The position numbers were made by a program, and so were the translations under genes. Below, piece after piece: positions 25,843-34,641 of a stretch of 64,000 nt of DNA. Source of the DNA: Halomonas sp. (lineage in GTDB: Bacteria > Pseudomonadota > Gammaproteobacteria > Pseudomonadales > Halomonadaceae); NCBI RefSeq assembly GCF_017515565.1, contig NZ_JAFWFN010000051.1, forward strand, positions 1 through 64,000, given 5' to 3'. Under the pieces are notes generated by a model. The model searched no databases and had not been told where the DNA came from. It was given only the letters and a program-made list of their open reading frames with translations. The number at the start of each line of letters is the position of its first letter. Positions within the stretch are counted from its first letter, which is position 1.

Positions 25843-26914
25843 AACGGCCAATACGCGCAGCAATGGCTTTACCCAGGCTTGCTGTGGTGCCTTGGCCGCC
25901 TACATCGCGGGTAAGCACGTCACTATCACCTTCGCTGAGCACCGCTTCAATGGCGGTTACCATGGCGTCAGCGGCCTCTTTGTAACCTAGATGCTCCAGC
26001 ATCATCGCGCCGGACCAGATCTGGCCAATAGGGTTGGCGATCCCTTTACCGGCGATATCTGGCGCGCTGCCGTGTACCGGTTCAAACAAGCTGGGAAACT
26101 TGCCTTCCGGGTTGATATTGGCCGAGGGAGCAATGCCGATAGTGCCGGTACAGGCGGGGCCAAGATCTGAAAGAATATCGCCGAACAGGTTGCTGCCGAC
26201 TACTACATCAAACCAGTCTGGATGTAGGACAAAATTGGCGGTGAGAATATCAATGTGGAATTTATCCACCTCGATCTCTGGGTACCGTTTCGCCATTTCA
26301 GCAACGCGCTCGTCCCAGTAAGGCATGGTGATTGATATACCGTTGGATTTTGTTGCGGAGGTAAGCTTTTTGCGAGGGCGGGTCTGGGCCAAATCAAAGG
26401 CATATTTCAGTACCCGGTCAACGCCAGTACGGGTCATCACCGTCTCTTGAATAACAATCTCGCGTTCCGTGCCCTCAAACATTTTGCCCCCGATGCTTGA
26501 GTACTCGCCCTCGGTGTTTTCACGCACGACGTAAAAGTCGATATCGCCTGCATTGCGCCCCGCCAGCGGGCTTTTAATACCAGGCATTAGCTTGCAGGGG
26601 CGCAGGTTAATGTATTGGTCAAACTGACGACGGAATTGCAGTAGGGAGCCCCATAAAGAAATATGATCGGGCACTTTGTCGGGCCAGCCCACGGCGCCGT
26701 AAAATAGCGCGTCGAACTCTTTCAACTGCTCAAACCAGTCATCGGGCATCATTTTGCCGTGTTCAAGGTAGTAGTCGCAGTTGCCAAATTCAAAGGTGGT
26801 GAACTCAAGGGCGATGTTGAACTGCCTCGCGGCTGCTTCCAGGGCGCGTAGGCCCTCAGGCATCACTTCGGTGCCAATGCCGTCGCCAGCAATTACTGCA
26901 ATACGGTGGGCCAT
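25841..26914 (-). CDS. ttuC: Tartrate dehydrogenase / D-malate dehydrogenase
   Basis: NAD-dependent beta-decarboxylating dehydrogenase of the isocitrate/isopropylmalate superfamily, 357 residues. It acts on tartrate and D-malate (TtuC/DmlA type). Motifs: IAVIAGDGIGTEV at the N-terminus, the substrate loop NLRPCKLMPGIKSPL, VRENTEGEYSSIGG, TSATKSNGI with the catalytic Lys, metal-binding SNLFGDILSDLG and FEPVHGSAPDIAGKGIANP. These fit tartrate/D-malate enzymes better than LeuB. AAGGAG precedes ATG 26914. It is divergent from a LysR gene, the usual arrangement for dmlA/dmlR. Confidence 0.88.
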   Translation of the reverse strand: MAHRIAVIAGDGIGTEVMPEGLRALEAAARQFNIALEFTTFEFGNCDYYLEHGKMMPDDWFEQLKEFDALFYGAVGWPDKVPDHISLWGSLLQFRRQFDQYINLRPCKLMPGIKSPLAGRNAGDIDFYVVRENTEGEYSSIGGKMFEGTEREIVIQETVMTRTGVDRVLKYAFDLAQTRPRKKLTSATKSNGISITMPYWDERVAEMAKRYPEIEVDKFHIDILTANFVLHPDWFDVVVGSNLFGDILSDLGPACTGTIGIAPSANINPEGKFPSLFEPVHGSAPDIAGKGIANPIGQIWSGAMMLEHLGYKEAADAMVTAIEAVLSEGDSDVLTRDVGGQGTTASLGKAIAARIGR

Positions 26915-27049
26915 GGAGAACTCCTTAGGTGATAAGTCGTTAAGAGCAGACGATGAAAAATACTTTTATCAGAGATGAGTGTAGTGGCTATGGGCAAAGA
27001 GATAATCAGGCTAAAATTCAACTTATTGTTGCTTTAAAGTGAAGAGTTG

Positions 27050-27982
27050 ATGGCCTCACTAGATGACTTGGCGTTTTTTCAGCAGCTGGCGCGGGCAGGT
27101 AGTTTAACCGCCACCGCGCGTGAACTGGGGCTTTCGCTATCGGCAGTAAGTAAACGGCTCAAACAGCTGGAAGGGCGGCTTGGGGTGTCGCTTGCTGCAC
27201 GTACCACGCGGCGTTTGACGCTCACCGCCGAAGGCGAGCGCTACCTTTCGCGGGGTGGGCTGATTCTGGAAGAGCTTAATGAGCTGGAAACCGCCTTAAG
27301 CGATTCTACAAGCCAAATGCTGAGCGGACGGCTGCGGGTAAACGCCACCTTTGGTTTTGGTCGGCAGCATATCGCACCGCTGCTGTCGCGCTTTAGTACT
27401 CAGAACCCAGGGGTCGAAAGCTGGCTGGAGTTGACCAATTTCCCGCTTAATTTGAGTGACCACGGCTTTGATGTTGGCGTGCGAATTGGGGCGCCGCCTG
27501 ACTCCCGCTTGGTGGCGCGGCGTATTTTGGCGAATCGGCGTGTCTTATGCGCGTCGCCTTGCTACATAAAGCGCATGCCGGGGTTAAACGTGCCCGCTGA
27601 TCTTACTCAGCACCGTTGTTTGGTGATCCGTGAAAACGACAGTGACTTTCCGCTATGGCGTTTTGAGCGCTGCGACGCCCCTGAGAGCGTTCAATCGGTA
27701 AAAGTGAGCGGCCCGCTTGCCAGTAATGACGGCGAGGTGATTACCCGCTTAGCGCTTGATGGGCATGGTGTCATGCTGCGCTCCTGGTGGGATGTTAACG
27801 AGCACCTTGCCAGCGGAGCGCTTTTACCACTACTGCCAGGCTGGCAGGGGGTGCGGGCGGATTTCTATGCGGTATATGAGCACCGCCGCCATGTTCCTAC
27901 CCGCATCAGTGCCTTTGTAGCGTTTTTAGCCGAGCAAATGGCCGGTCGGGTGCCTGGGGTGCCTCAAGGCTGTACCCATTAA
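27050..27982 (+). CDS. LysR-family transcriptional regulator
   Basis: DNA-binding regulator of 310 residues, with an N-terminal winged HTH (LAFFQQLARAGSLTATARELGLSLSAVSKRL in pieces; typical SLTATARELG and SAVSKRLKQLE) and a type 2 periplasmic-like effector domain (about 95-295). Divergent from the tartrate/D-malate dehydrogenase gene, with 135 nt between starts, so it is probably the DmlR-type regulator of that gene. ATG 27050 is used; a TTG one codon earlier is possible. Confidence 0.88.
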   Translation: MASLDDLAFFQQLARAGSLTATARELGLSLSAVSKRLKQLEGRLGVSLAARTTRRLTLTAEGERYLSRGGLILEELNELETALSDSTSQMLSGRLRVNATFGFGRQHIAPLLSRFSTQNPGVESWLELTNFPLNLSDHGFDVGVRIGAPPDSRLVARRILANRRVLCASPCYIKRMPGLNVPADLTQHRCLVIRENDSDFPLWRFERCDAPESVQSVKVSGPLASNDGEVITRLALDGHGVMLRSWWDVNEHLASGALLPLLPGWQGVRADFYAVYEHRRHVPTRISAFVAFLAEQMAGRVPGVPQGCTH

Positions 27983-27997
27983 GGCGGGTGATAGCTT

Positions 27998-28555
27998 TCA
28001 GCGCGGTGGGCAGTTGTGATCCTGCACAACGTCAATCAACTCATCGGTGGGGAAGTTAAGCTCGTCCGCCCGCTGGCGCAGACGATGCTCTAGCTCGCTA
28101 TCGATTTGCGGTGTGCGGGCGAGAATCCAGAGGTAGCGACGATTAGGGCCTGACACCAGCGCCCACTGGTAGTCGTCATCCAGCTCAAGCACATTGTAGC
28201 CTCCATAGAAGGGGCCAAAGAAGCTGACCTTAAGACGTCCAACGCTCTCTTCGTCAATAAAATAGGCGCGTCCTTCGGCTTCATTCCACTCTTGCTCGTC
28301 TAAGTTATAGCCTCGGTTAATGACTCTTACACCCCCGTCGCTACGCAGGCTATAGTCGGCGGTGACGCAGTCCAGGCCACGCTCAAAAGAGTGATCCAGG
28401 CGGGCTATTTCGTACCATTTGCCTAGGTAACGATTAAGCTCAAAATCGGTGACGGGTTCGGTACCTTCAGGTATGCCAGTACAGCCTGCTAACAATAGGC
28501 CGCAAAATGCTGCGATCCCTGGCTTTGCCGCAGCGTAACTCGCCAGTTTAAGCAT
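27998..28555 (-). CDS. blc: Outer-membrane lipocalin (Blc type)
   Basis: Small lipoprotein that binds lipids or hydrophobic ligands, 185 residues. The signal ends in lipobox LLLAGC (Cys at about 26), so it should be acylated and sorted to the outer membrane. The lipocalin signature is LNRYLGKWYEIARLDHSFERG (seen as NRYLGKWYEIARLD), with YVSGPNRRYLWILART-like strand later (seen as SGPNRRYLWILAR). The second of two adjacent ATGs is preferred because AGGAG is 6 nt away. Convergent with the LysR gene, 15 nt between stops. Confidence 0.88.
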   Translation of the reverse strand: MLKLASYAAAKPGIAAFCGLLLAGCTGIPEGTEPVTDFELNRYLGKWYEIARLDHSFERGLDCVTADYSLRSDGGVRVINRGYNLDEQEWNEAEGRAYFIDEESVGRLKVSFFGPFYGGYNVLELDDDYQWALVSGPNRRYLWILARTPQIDSELEHRLRQRADELNFPTDELIDVVQDHNCPPR

Positions 28556-28714
28556 CATGCTCTCCTATTCATTAAGCTTAAAAGCGCTAACGCTAGCAGT
28601 GTCGGGGATTAAGCGCCATGGCTAACGTCGTCTACACTTAACGGCAGCGGTGGCTCACCACTCATACCCTTCAATGGCACGGTCAATAATTTTAACAACA
28701 AACAAGGAGTGTTT

Positions 28715-29140
28715 ATGTGGCATCAGCAGGAGATCCATTTTTCAGAAATGCCGCGAGGCTTCCATCATGTGACCGATGATATTGCCAGGGCATTACCCTG
28801 TTTGGCGGAGTGCAGCCAAGGATTGCTGCATTTGCAGCTTATGCATACTTCCGCATCGCTTACCTTAAATGAAAACACCGACCCGGATGTATGCCTCGAT
28901 ATGGATGCGTTTATACGCCGCTTGGTGCCCGATGGGCTGACTTATTTTCGTCATACGCTTGAAGGGCCGGATGATATGCCCGCCCATGTGGCGGCGAGCC
29001 TGTTGGGTACACAGCTTACCCTGGCCGTGCGCGATGGTCGCTTAGCGCTTGGTACGTGGCAGGGGGTGTGGCTTGGGGAGCATCGGGAGCAGGGCGGCCC
29101 GCGACGCTTGCTGGTGACATTGACTGGATGCTCAGGCTAA
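28715..29140 (+). CDS. yjbQ: YjbQ family protein (UPF0047)
   Basis: Conserved small cytosolic protein, 141 residues, with the family pattern LLHLQLMHTSASLTLNEN and the C-terminal GTWQGVWLGEHR. E. coli YjbQ has weak thiamine-phosphate synthase activity in vitro, but the true role is unsettled. ATG 28715 is used because AAGGAG lies 5 nt before it; a GTG two codons upstream overlaps that site. Confidence 0.88.
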   Translation: MWHQQEIHFSEMPRGFHHVTDDIARALPCLAECSQGLLHLQLMHTSASLTLNENTDPDVCLDMDAFIRRLVPDGLTYFRHTLEGPDDMPAHVAASLLGTQLTLAVRDGRLALGTWQGVWLGEHREQGGPRRLLVTLTGCSG

Positions 29141-29246
29141 CAAGGGTTTTCTTGCTATTTTTGGATTATTTTTCCAATCTTCTTGCCATTTTTGTGCAGC
29201 CGTGAAGAATGTTGCGCCTTCATAGTTTTAAAAAGGCGTGTTTGGT

Positions 29247-30698
29247 ATGGATTTTACTATTCCCCCCCTGTTGACGGCGATGGTTGATCGCGGCAACGGA
29301 CTGCTGTGGGGCAGCGTGCTGATTTATCTTTTGATCGGTACAGGCCTCTATTTCACTGTTATGACCCGTGGCATTCAGGTGCGCTATTTCGGCCACATGT
29401 TCAAACTGCTGCGCACATCCCGCCAATCTAACGGTGGTATTTCCTCGTTCCAGGCGCTTTCCACCAGTTTGGCGGCAAGGGTAGGTACCGGCAACCTTGC
29501 GGGTGTCGCCGTGGCTATTTATTTTGGTGGCCCCGGCGCGATTTTCTGGATGTGGATGACCGCGATGGTGGGTATGGCGACCAGCTTTGTGGAGTCTACC
29601 CTGGCTCAGGCATACAAAACCGACCACGGCGATAACACCTTCCGTGGTGGCCCTGCCCGTTATATTGAGCGCGGTCTGGGGTTACGTTGGCTAGCGGTGC
29701 TGTTTTCTATCTGCTTGATTATTGCCTTTGGGCTGGCCTTTAACAGTGTGCAGGCCAACTCTATTGCCCAGGCGATGGAGCAGGCTTTTGCAGTTCCCAC
29801 CTGGGTGATGGGGCTGGTGTTAATGGTGGTGGTGGCACCGATTATTTTTGGCGGTTTGAAGTCGATCGCCAAAGTAGCCGAGCTAGTGGTGCCGCTAATG
29901 GCGCTGTTGTATCTGGTGCTTGCGCTGATCGTCGTGGCGCTGAATATTAGCGATTTACCCGCTGCCTTTATGACCATTATACAAAGTGCATTTGGCTTGG
30001 AGCAGGCGGCCGGTGGCGCAATGGGCTACGCCATTTCCCAGGCGATTATGAACGGGATTCAGCGTGGTCTGTTCTCCAACGAGGCGGGTATGGGGTCGGC
30101 ACCCAACGCGGCAGCCACCGCCAGCACGCGGCCTAACCACCCAGCTGCCCAGGGGTTTATCCAAATGCTGGGTGTGTTTTTGGATACGCTGGTGATTTGT
30201 ACCGCGACGGCGGCCATTATCATTATGGCGGGGCCTGAACTGTTAACCAGCGAAGAGAGTAACGGTATTCAGCTAACTCAGATGGCGCTTTCCAGTCACG
30301 TGGGTGAGTGGGGCGGTATGTTTATTGCAGTGGCTATTTTGCTATTTGCGTTTACCTCGGTCATTGCTAACTACTCCTACGGCGAATCAAACATTGAGTA
30401 CTTAGCAGGGCGTCGAGCGCCTATTGCAGTGTTTATCTACCGCTTAGCGGTGCTGGGCATGGTCATGGTGGGCTCGGTGGCGAGTCTTGGCGCTATCTGG
30501 AACTTTGCCGACCTTTCCATGGGGATGATGGCGATCATCAACTTGGTGGCTATCTTACTGTTGTCGCCCATCGCGTTTGCACTGTTCCGAGATTACGACG
30601 AACAGCTTAAAGCGGGTAAAGAGCCGGTGTTCGACCCTAGCCGGTTCCCCAAACTGGCTAACAAGGTAGACCCGAACGCTTGGCCGAAAAAAAAGTAA
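29247..30698 (+). CDS. Sodium:alanine symporter (AGCS family)
   Basis: Inner-membrane Na+-coupled symporter for alanine or glycine, 483 residues with about ten to eleven membrane segments. Family hallmarks: SSFQALSTSLAARVGTGNLAGVAVAI (seen as QALSTSLAARVGTGNLAGV), QGLFSNEAGMGSAPNAAA-type motif (RGLFSNEAGMGSAPNAAATA) and YGESNIEYLAG. The start ATG 29247 is preferred because AAAAGG then lies 11 nt away; a GTG three codons upstream is too close to it. No glycine riboswitch-like leader is visible in the 106 nt before it. Confidence 0.9.
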   Translation: MDFTIPPLLTAMVDRGNGLLWGSVLIYLLIGTGLYFTVMTRGIQVRYFGHMFKLLRTSRQSNGGISSFQALSTSLAARVGTGNLAGVAVAIYFGGPGAIFWMWMTAMVGMATSFVESTLAQAYKTDHGDNTFRGGPARYIERGLGLRWLAVLFSICLIIAFGLAFNSVQANSIAQAMEQAFAVPTWVMGLVLMVVVAPIIFGGLKSIAKVAELVVPLMALLYLVLALIVVALNISDLPAAFMTIIQSAFGLEQAAGGAMGYAISQAIMNGIQRGLFSNEAGMGSAPNAAATASTRPNHPAAQGFIQMLGVFLDTLVICTATAAIIIMAGPELLTSEESNGIQLTQMALSSHVGEWGGMFIAVAILLFAFTSVIANYSYGESNIEYLAGRRAPIAVFIYRLAVLGMVMVGSVASLGAIWNFADLSMGMMAIINLVAILLLSPIAFALFRDYDEQLKAGKEPVFDPSRFPKLANKVDPNAWPKKK

Positions 30699-30718
30699 TC
30701 TGACCTTAATGGTCGTTT

Positions 30719-30753
30719 AGCCCCACCCTATAACAGCAGGGTGGGGCTTTTTT
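30719..30753 (+). terminator. Rho-independent terminator after the symporter
   Basis: AGCCCCACCCT, 8-nt loop, AGGGTGGGGCT and a T-run, 20 nt after the stop codon. Confidence 0.9.
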
Positions 30754-30869
30754 ATGGCACCACGATTCGATTTTGTCGAATGAAACTGGGAAAACGTTGC
30801 GCTTTTGCTTATCTAAAAGCACCGTAAAATAACCCTGATACCAACTACTTATCTGCTAAAGGCTATTTT

Positions 30870-31478
30870 ATGACCACTCAAGCGCTGCTGGTGACTTCTT
30901 CTATTCTGGGCGATAACGGGCAGTCCAATGCGCTCGCCCACCATTTTAAAGCTCTGGCAGAATCTCGCTCTGGCGTGGCGGTCACTCACCGGGACGTTGT
31001 AGCCAATGCACTACCTCATTTGGCGATTGAGGAACTAGGTGCCTGGCAAACTCCCGCCGAAGAGCGCAGCGCTGAACAGAAAGCGTTAGCCGCCTACTCC
31101 GATGAGCTATTGGCAGAACTGCGCGCCAACGATGTGCTGGTACTGGCGGTGCCAATGTACAACCTCGGCATTCCTTCTCAGTTAAAAGCGTGGTTCGATC
31201 GAGTACTACGTGCCGGCGAAACCTTCCGCTACACTGAAAATGGCCCCCAGGGTTTGATTGAAGGCAAGCGGGCGATTATTCTCGCTGCCCGTGGTGGTCA
31301 GTACGCGGGCACCGAGCTTGATAGCCAAACGCCACATCTAAAAACCATGCTTGGTTTGATGGGCATTAGCGATGTCGAGGTCGTTTTTGCTGAAGGTTTG
31401 AACATGGGCGATGACAGGCGCGATGCGGCGCTTAAAGAGGCATTTCAAGCCATTGATCAACTGGTCGAAGAACTCTAA
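30870..31478 (+). CDS. azoR: FMN-dependent NADH-azoreductase AzoR
   Basis: Flavodoxin-like FMN enzyme that reduces azo dyes and quinones with NADH, 202 residues. Motifs: SSILGDNGQSNALAHHF (FMN phosphate binding), VLAVPMYNLGIPSQLKAWFDRV and AARGGQYAGTELDSQ. AAAGG precedes ATG 30870. The following alkyltransferase-like gene starts 53 nt later and may be co-transcribed; together they look like chemical-stress functions. Confidence 0.92.
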   Translation: MTTQALLVTSSILGDNGQSNALAHHFKALAESRSGVAVTHRDVVANALPHLAIEELGAWQTPAEERSAEQKALAAYSDELLAELRANDVLVLAVPMYNLGIPSQLKAWFDRVLRAGETFRYTENGPQGLIEGKRAIILAARGGQYAGTELDSQTPHLKTMLGLMGISDVEVVFAEGLNMGDDRRDAALKEAFQAIDQLVEEL

Positions 31479-31531
31479 ATAGCCATTTGCCTGTTCAGAA
31501 AACACGCCGTTAAAAACCAGTCGAGAAAGTA

Positions 31532-31831
31532 ATGCCGCGCCCAGAGTTGCTTGAACAGATCTATACCATCGTTGATCAGATCCCCGCTGGGCGGGTGACG
31601 ACCTATGGGCGCGTTGCAGCAATGACGGAAGGCGCTACCCCGCGCATGGTGGGTTCGGCAATGCGTCACTTGCCTGATGGGCATCAGTTGCCCTGGCACC
31701 GGGTAATCGCCGCTTCGCTGACGCTGGCTGACCACGGTGGCGCTGCGCGTCAGCATCAAAAGCTACGTGATGAAGGCGTGGTGTTTGATAGCAAAGGGCG
31801 GGTGCCCACTCATCTTGTCTGGCCTGATTGA
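31532..31831 (+). CDS. Alkyltransferase-like protein (ATL, MGMT family)
   Basis: A 99-residue MGMT-type DNA-binding domain. The active-site motif PCHR of O6-methylguanine-DNA methyltransferase reads PWHR here (LPWHRVIAAS), so it cannot transfer alkyl groups. The helix-turn-helix arginine finger region is TPRMVGSAMRHLPDGH. Such ATL proteins bind O6-alkylguanine and hand it to nucleotide excision repair. Known of the family, not shown here. Weak GAGAAAG ribosome site. Confidence 0.9.
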   Translation: MPRPELLEQIYTIVDQIPAGRVTTYGRVAAMTEGATPRMVGSAMRHLPDGHQLPWHRVIAASLTLADHGGAARQHQKLRDEGVVFDSKGRVPTHLVWPD

Positions 31832-31847
31832 GTTGAGTACGCGCTTT

Positions 31848-31881
31848 AAAAAATAACGCCGCCCGAATGGGCGGCGTTATT
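31848..31881 (-). terminator. Convergent terminator between the ATL and amidohydrolase genes
   Basis: AATAACGCCGCCC, loop GAAT, GGGCGGCGTTATT is a perfect 13-bp stem. On the minus strand it is followed by TTTTTA, serving the amidohydrolase gene; on the plus strand only TGGTTT follows, so it is weaker in that direction. Confidence 0.85.
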
Positions 31882-31884
31882 GGT

Positions 31885-33453
31885 TTACTCTTCCAGATTA
31901 GCCCCAGACTTCCAGGACCAGTCGCGCCAGCGAAGGTCAAACAGATCCTTGCGGCGGTCCTTTAGGTTGGTGACCGAGCCTTCGGCACGCACCACCGTCA
32001 GGCGCGTTAAATCAAGATCCGAGAAGAAGATCATTTCGGTGTTAGGCGTCGTTTCTGCCAGCACCGCATCATGGGGGAAGGCAAAGTCAGACGGCGTAAA
32101 CACAGCTGATTGCGCGTACTGAATATCCAAGTTTTCTATCGAGGGTAAGTTACCGACGCTGCCGCATATCACCACGTAGCACTCGTTTTCGATGGCACGT
32201 GCCTGTGCACAGTGGCGTACACGCAGGTAGCCGTTTTTGGTGTCGACCCAAAATGGTACGAAAAGAATATCCATATCCTGGTCAGCCAGTAGGCGGCCAA
32301 GTTCCGGGAATTCCACGTCATAACAGATTAAAATGCCCACGCGCCCTGCGTCGGTGTCGAATACTTGCAGTTCGTCGCCACCCTCAATCACCCAATCGCG
32401 GCGCTCTTGTGGGGTGATATGCAGTTTAAATTGCTTCTCTACTTCGCCGTCGCGGTGGAAGAGATAAGCGACATTATAGAGTCGATCATCTTCACCCACC
32501 TCAATCATAGAGCCGCCCACAATATTGATGTTGTATGAGACTGCCATTCTCGACAGCTCGCTCTTGAATCGGTCGGTAAAGCTTGCAAGGAAGCGTATAG
32601 CTGCCGTCTGGTCTTTTTGGGCGGCGCGATCTTGCAAGCCCATCAGTGGCGTTGTGAACAGCTCGGGAAAAACGGCAAAGTCACTTTGGTAATCTGATAA
32701 CGCATCTACAAAGTATTCAATCTGCTGTAGTGCTGCTTCAGCTGAAGCGAACTCACGCATCTGCCACTGCACGGCACCTACGCGAACTTGCGTGGGGCGG
32801 GTATCGAGCACGCTTTCGGCTGGCTCAAACAGAATGTTATTCCACTCAAGCAGAGTGGCATAACCACGGGACTGCTCATCTTCCGGCAAGTACTTGCGCA
32901 GCAGGCGTTTGACTTGAAAGTCATTCGCCAACTGAAATGACAAAATAGGATCGTAGATTTCTTTACGAGAGACTTTTTCGATGTACTGAGCGGGCGTAAG
33001 TTCTACCGCGTGTTGATGATATTCAGGTATCCGCCCCCCGGCTAAAATAGCGCGCAAGTTGTGTGACCGGCACAGCTCTTTGCGTGCTTCATATAAACGC
33101 CGCCCCAGACGGTAGCCACGGTAGTCGGGGTGGATCAGCACATCCAGCCCGTACATGGCATCGCCATCCTCATTGTTGAGGATGGTTTCACGATGGCCGA
33201 TGAGGTCGTCATACTTATGCGGATTAGAAAACTCGTCGTAATCTACCTGCACAGTAAGTGCTACGCCCACCAACATTCCATCGTCTTCAATGGCGATTTG
33301 GCCATCGGGAAATTCCTGGACCAGCTTGTCGATAGTATGCTTTGGCCACGCACCACCGATATCGTGATATACCGCGTCCATCAAGGCTCTGAGCTGTTCG
33401 TAGTCGTCGCTGGTCAGGTTGCGCAGGTTAAGATGCAGTTCTTCTAGGGACAT
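31885..33453 (-). CDS. GNAT acetyltransferase / carbon-nitrogen hydrolase fusion protein
   Basis: Two-domain cytosolic protein of 522 residues. Residues about 1-210 are a GNAT-type N-acetyltransferase with the acetyl-CoA motif YRGYRLGRRLYEARK. Residues about 225-505 are a nitrilase-superfamily amidase with the Glu-Lys-Cys triad in FPELFTTPL, FKLHITPQERR and ILICYDVEFPE. This fusion is a recurring bacterial architecture whose substrate is, to my knowledge, not established. It ends at a strong terminator and is preceded by a short gap to the DMT exporter gene, which lies downstream of that gene on the same strand. Confidence 0.87.
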   Translation of the reverse strand: MSLEELHLNLRNLTSDDYEQLRALMDAVYHDIGGAWPKHTIDKLVQEFPDGQIAIEDDGMLVGVALTVQVDYDEFSNPHKYDDLIGHRETILNNEDGDAMYGLDVLIHPDYRGYRLGRRLYEARKELCRSHNLRAILAGGRIPEYHQHAVELTPAQYIEKVSRKEIYDPILSFQLANDFQVKRLLRKYLPEDEQSRGYATLLEWNNILFEPAESVLDTRPTQVRVGAVQWQMREFASAEAALQQIEYFVDALSDYQSDFAVFPELFTTPLMGLQDRAAQKDQTAAIRFLASFTDRFKSELSRMAVSYNINIVGGSMIEVGEDDRLYNVAYLFHRDGEVEKQFKLHITPQERRDWVIEGGDELQVFDTDAGRVGILICYDVEFPELGRLLADQDMDILFVPFWVDTKNGYLRVRHCAQARAIENECYVVICGSVGNLPSIENLDIQYAQSAVFTPSDFAFPHDAVLAETTPNTEMIFFSDLDLTRLTVVRAEGSVTNLKDRRKDLFDLRWRDWSWKSGANLEE

Positions 33454-33495
33454 ATTCAGGGGTTCCCGGCCGTCGAATGGAGTTAGCCTAGTGTA

Positions 33496-34413
33496 TCATT
33501 GCTGGGTTCTGCTCGTTTTATCTACCGCCACCGCTCGCACCAGCGGCCGCGTTAGCGTCTGCGCCATGATCACACCCGCCAAAATTAAAAGCCCGCCGAT
33601 AAAGTGGAACCCAGCCACCCGCTCACTTAAAAAAGCCATCGCAATAAGCGCACTAAAGAGCGGCATCAGGTTGATAAAAATACTCGACTGGTTGGCGCCG
33701 ATTTGGCGCACCGCGCGCATCCATAAAAAGGTGGTAATAATTGAGGCAGGAATGCCCGCGTAGAGAATCAGCCAAATATTGTGGCTATCTACCGGTGTCA
33801 TGGGACCCATTAAATAAGGTGGCAGCAAGAACAGCACCGCAAAGCATACCTGTGCATAGAGCATTACCCAGGGCGGTAAGTTCATTGCCCAGCGCTTAAG
33901 CATCACGCCATACAAGGCGTAGCAAGTTGCGGCGACGACCATCAGCGCGTCACCATAGGCGACCTGGAGTTGCAGTAAAGAGAGTGGGTTACCCCGGCCA
34001 AGCAGCACGGTTACCCCCACAAAAGCCAGCACACCGCCAACAACACCGCCTAAGGTGGGCGGTTCGCGTAAAATGAGCGCACTTAACAGCACTGTTAATA
34101 GAGGCACCATGGCAGCTAGTATGCCCATATTGGTTGCAGTGGTCGTTTCAGCCGCCACATAGGCTAAACCTTGCCACAGCCCCATGCCTAATAGCCCTAG
34201 TAGCGCCAGCTTAGGCCAGTTGCGATATATCTCCTCGCGGTGGCGAAGTACCGCAGGCAGCACAAACGGCGTCATTACCACCAGAGCTAACAACCAGCGT
34301 AAAAAAGCAATGCTGCTGGGGGCAATAGCGCCGACAGTTAATTGGTTAATGGTCATATTTCCTGACCAGATCAACACCGTGGCCAGTGGCGGTAAAAAGT
34401 AAATCAATGGCAT
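33496..34413 (-). CDS. EamA/DMT-family transporter
   Basis: Drug/metabolite transporter with ten membrane segments in two EamA repeats, 305 residues from ATG 34413. It starts MPLIYFLPPLATVLIWSGNM, a typical EamA beginning, and AGGGAA lies just upstream; an in-frame codon 90 nt further up would add a basic, non-conserved leader. The second repeat starts near GDALMVVAATCYALYGVML. Substrate unknown. It lies 42 nt upstream of the GNAT-amidohydrolase gene, possibly one transcript. Confidence 0.85.
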   Translation of the reverse strand: MPLIYFLPPLATVLIWSGNMTINQLTVGAIAPSSIAFLRWLLALVVMTPFVLPAVLRHREEIYRNWPKLALLGLLGMGLWQGLAYVAAETTTATNMGILAAMVPLLTVLLSALILREPPTLGGVVGGVLAFVGVTVLLGRGNPLSLLQLQVAYGDALMVVAATCYALYGVMLKRWAMNLPPWVMLYAQVCFAVLFLLPPYLMGPMTPVDSHNIWLILYAGIPASIITTFLWMRAVRQIGANQSSIFINLMPLFSALIAMAFLSERVAGFHFIGGLLILAGVIMAQTLTRPLVRAVAVDKTSRTQQ

Positions 34414-34578
34414 AGCACGTTCCCTTATTGTTAGCCGGTTAATGTGACGTGCTTTGCGGTGATGAGCAAGGCCTAAGGCGACCCAACGCAGTCGTGATTT
34501 CAAACCGTGATATTAAGATGGGTAAAGGTCTGTACGTTGCGGCAAGTATGTCATACGCTTGTTTGAATGTTTTTAGCA

Positions 34579-34629
34579 AGAAGTTCTAATATTTTAGAAG
34601 TTCTAACAATAGTGAAGCTCTAACACTGT
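34579..34629. repeat. Three tandem 17-bp repeats directly upstream of fadH
   Basis: Units start at 34579, 34596 and 34613 with an exact 17-bp period. The first 11 bases read AGAAGTTCTAA, AGAAGTTCTAA and TGAAGCTCTAA. The middle unit is part of a 13-bp palindrome TTAGAAGTTCTAA (34594-34606). The array ends at the ribosome site of fadH. It looks like a multi-site operator; the protein is unknown. Confidence 0.6.
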
Positions 34630-34641
34630 AGGAGCACCGTG

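Noticed and set aside
29141-29246. Glycine riboswitch before the sodium:alanine symporter
   Set aside because: The 106-nt leader is AT-rich and lacks the conserved aptamer core.
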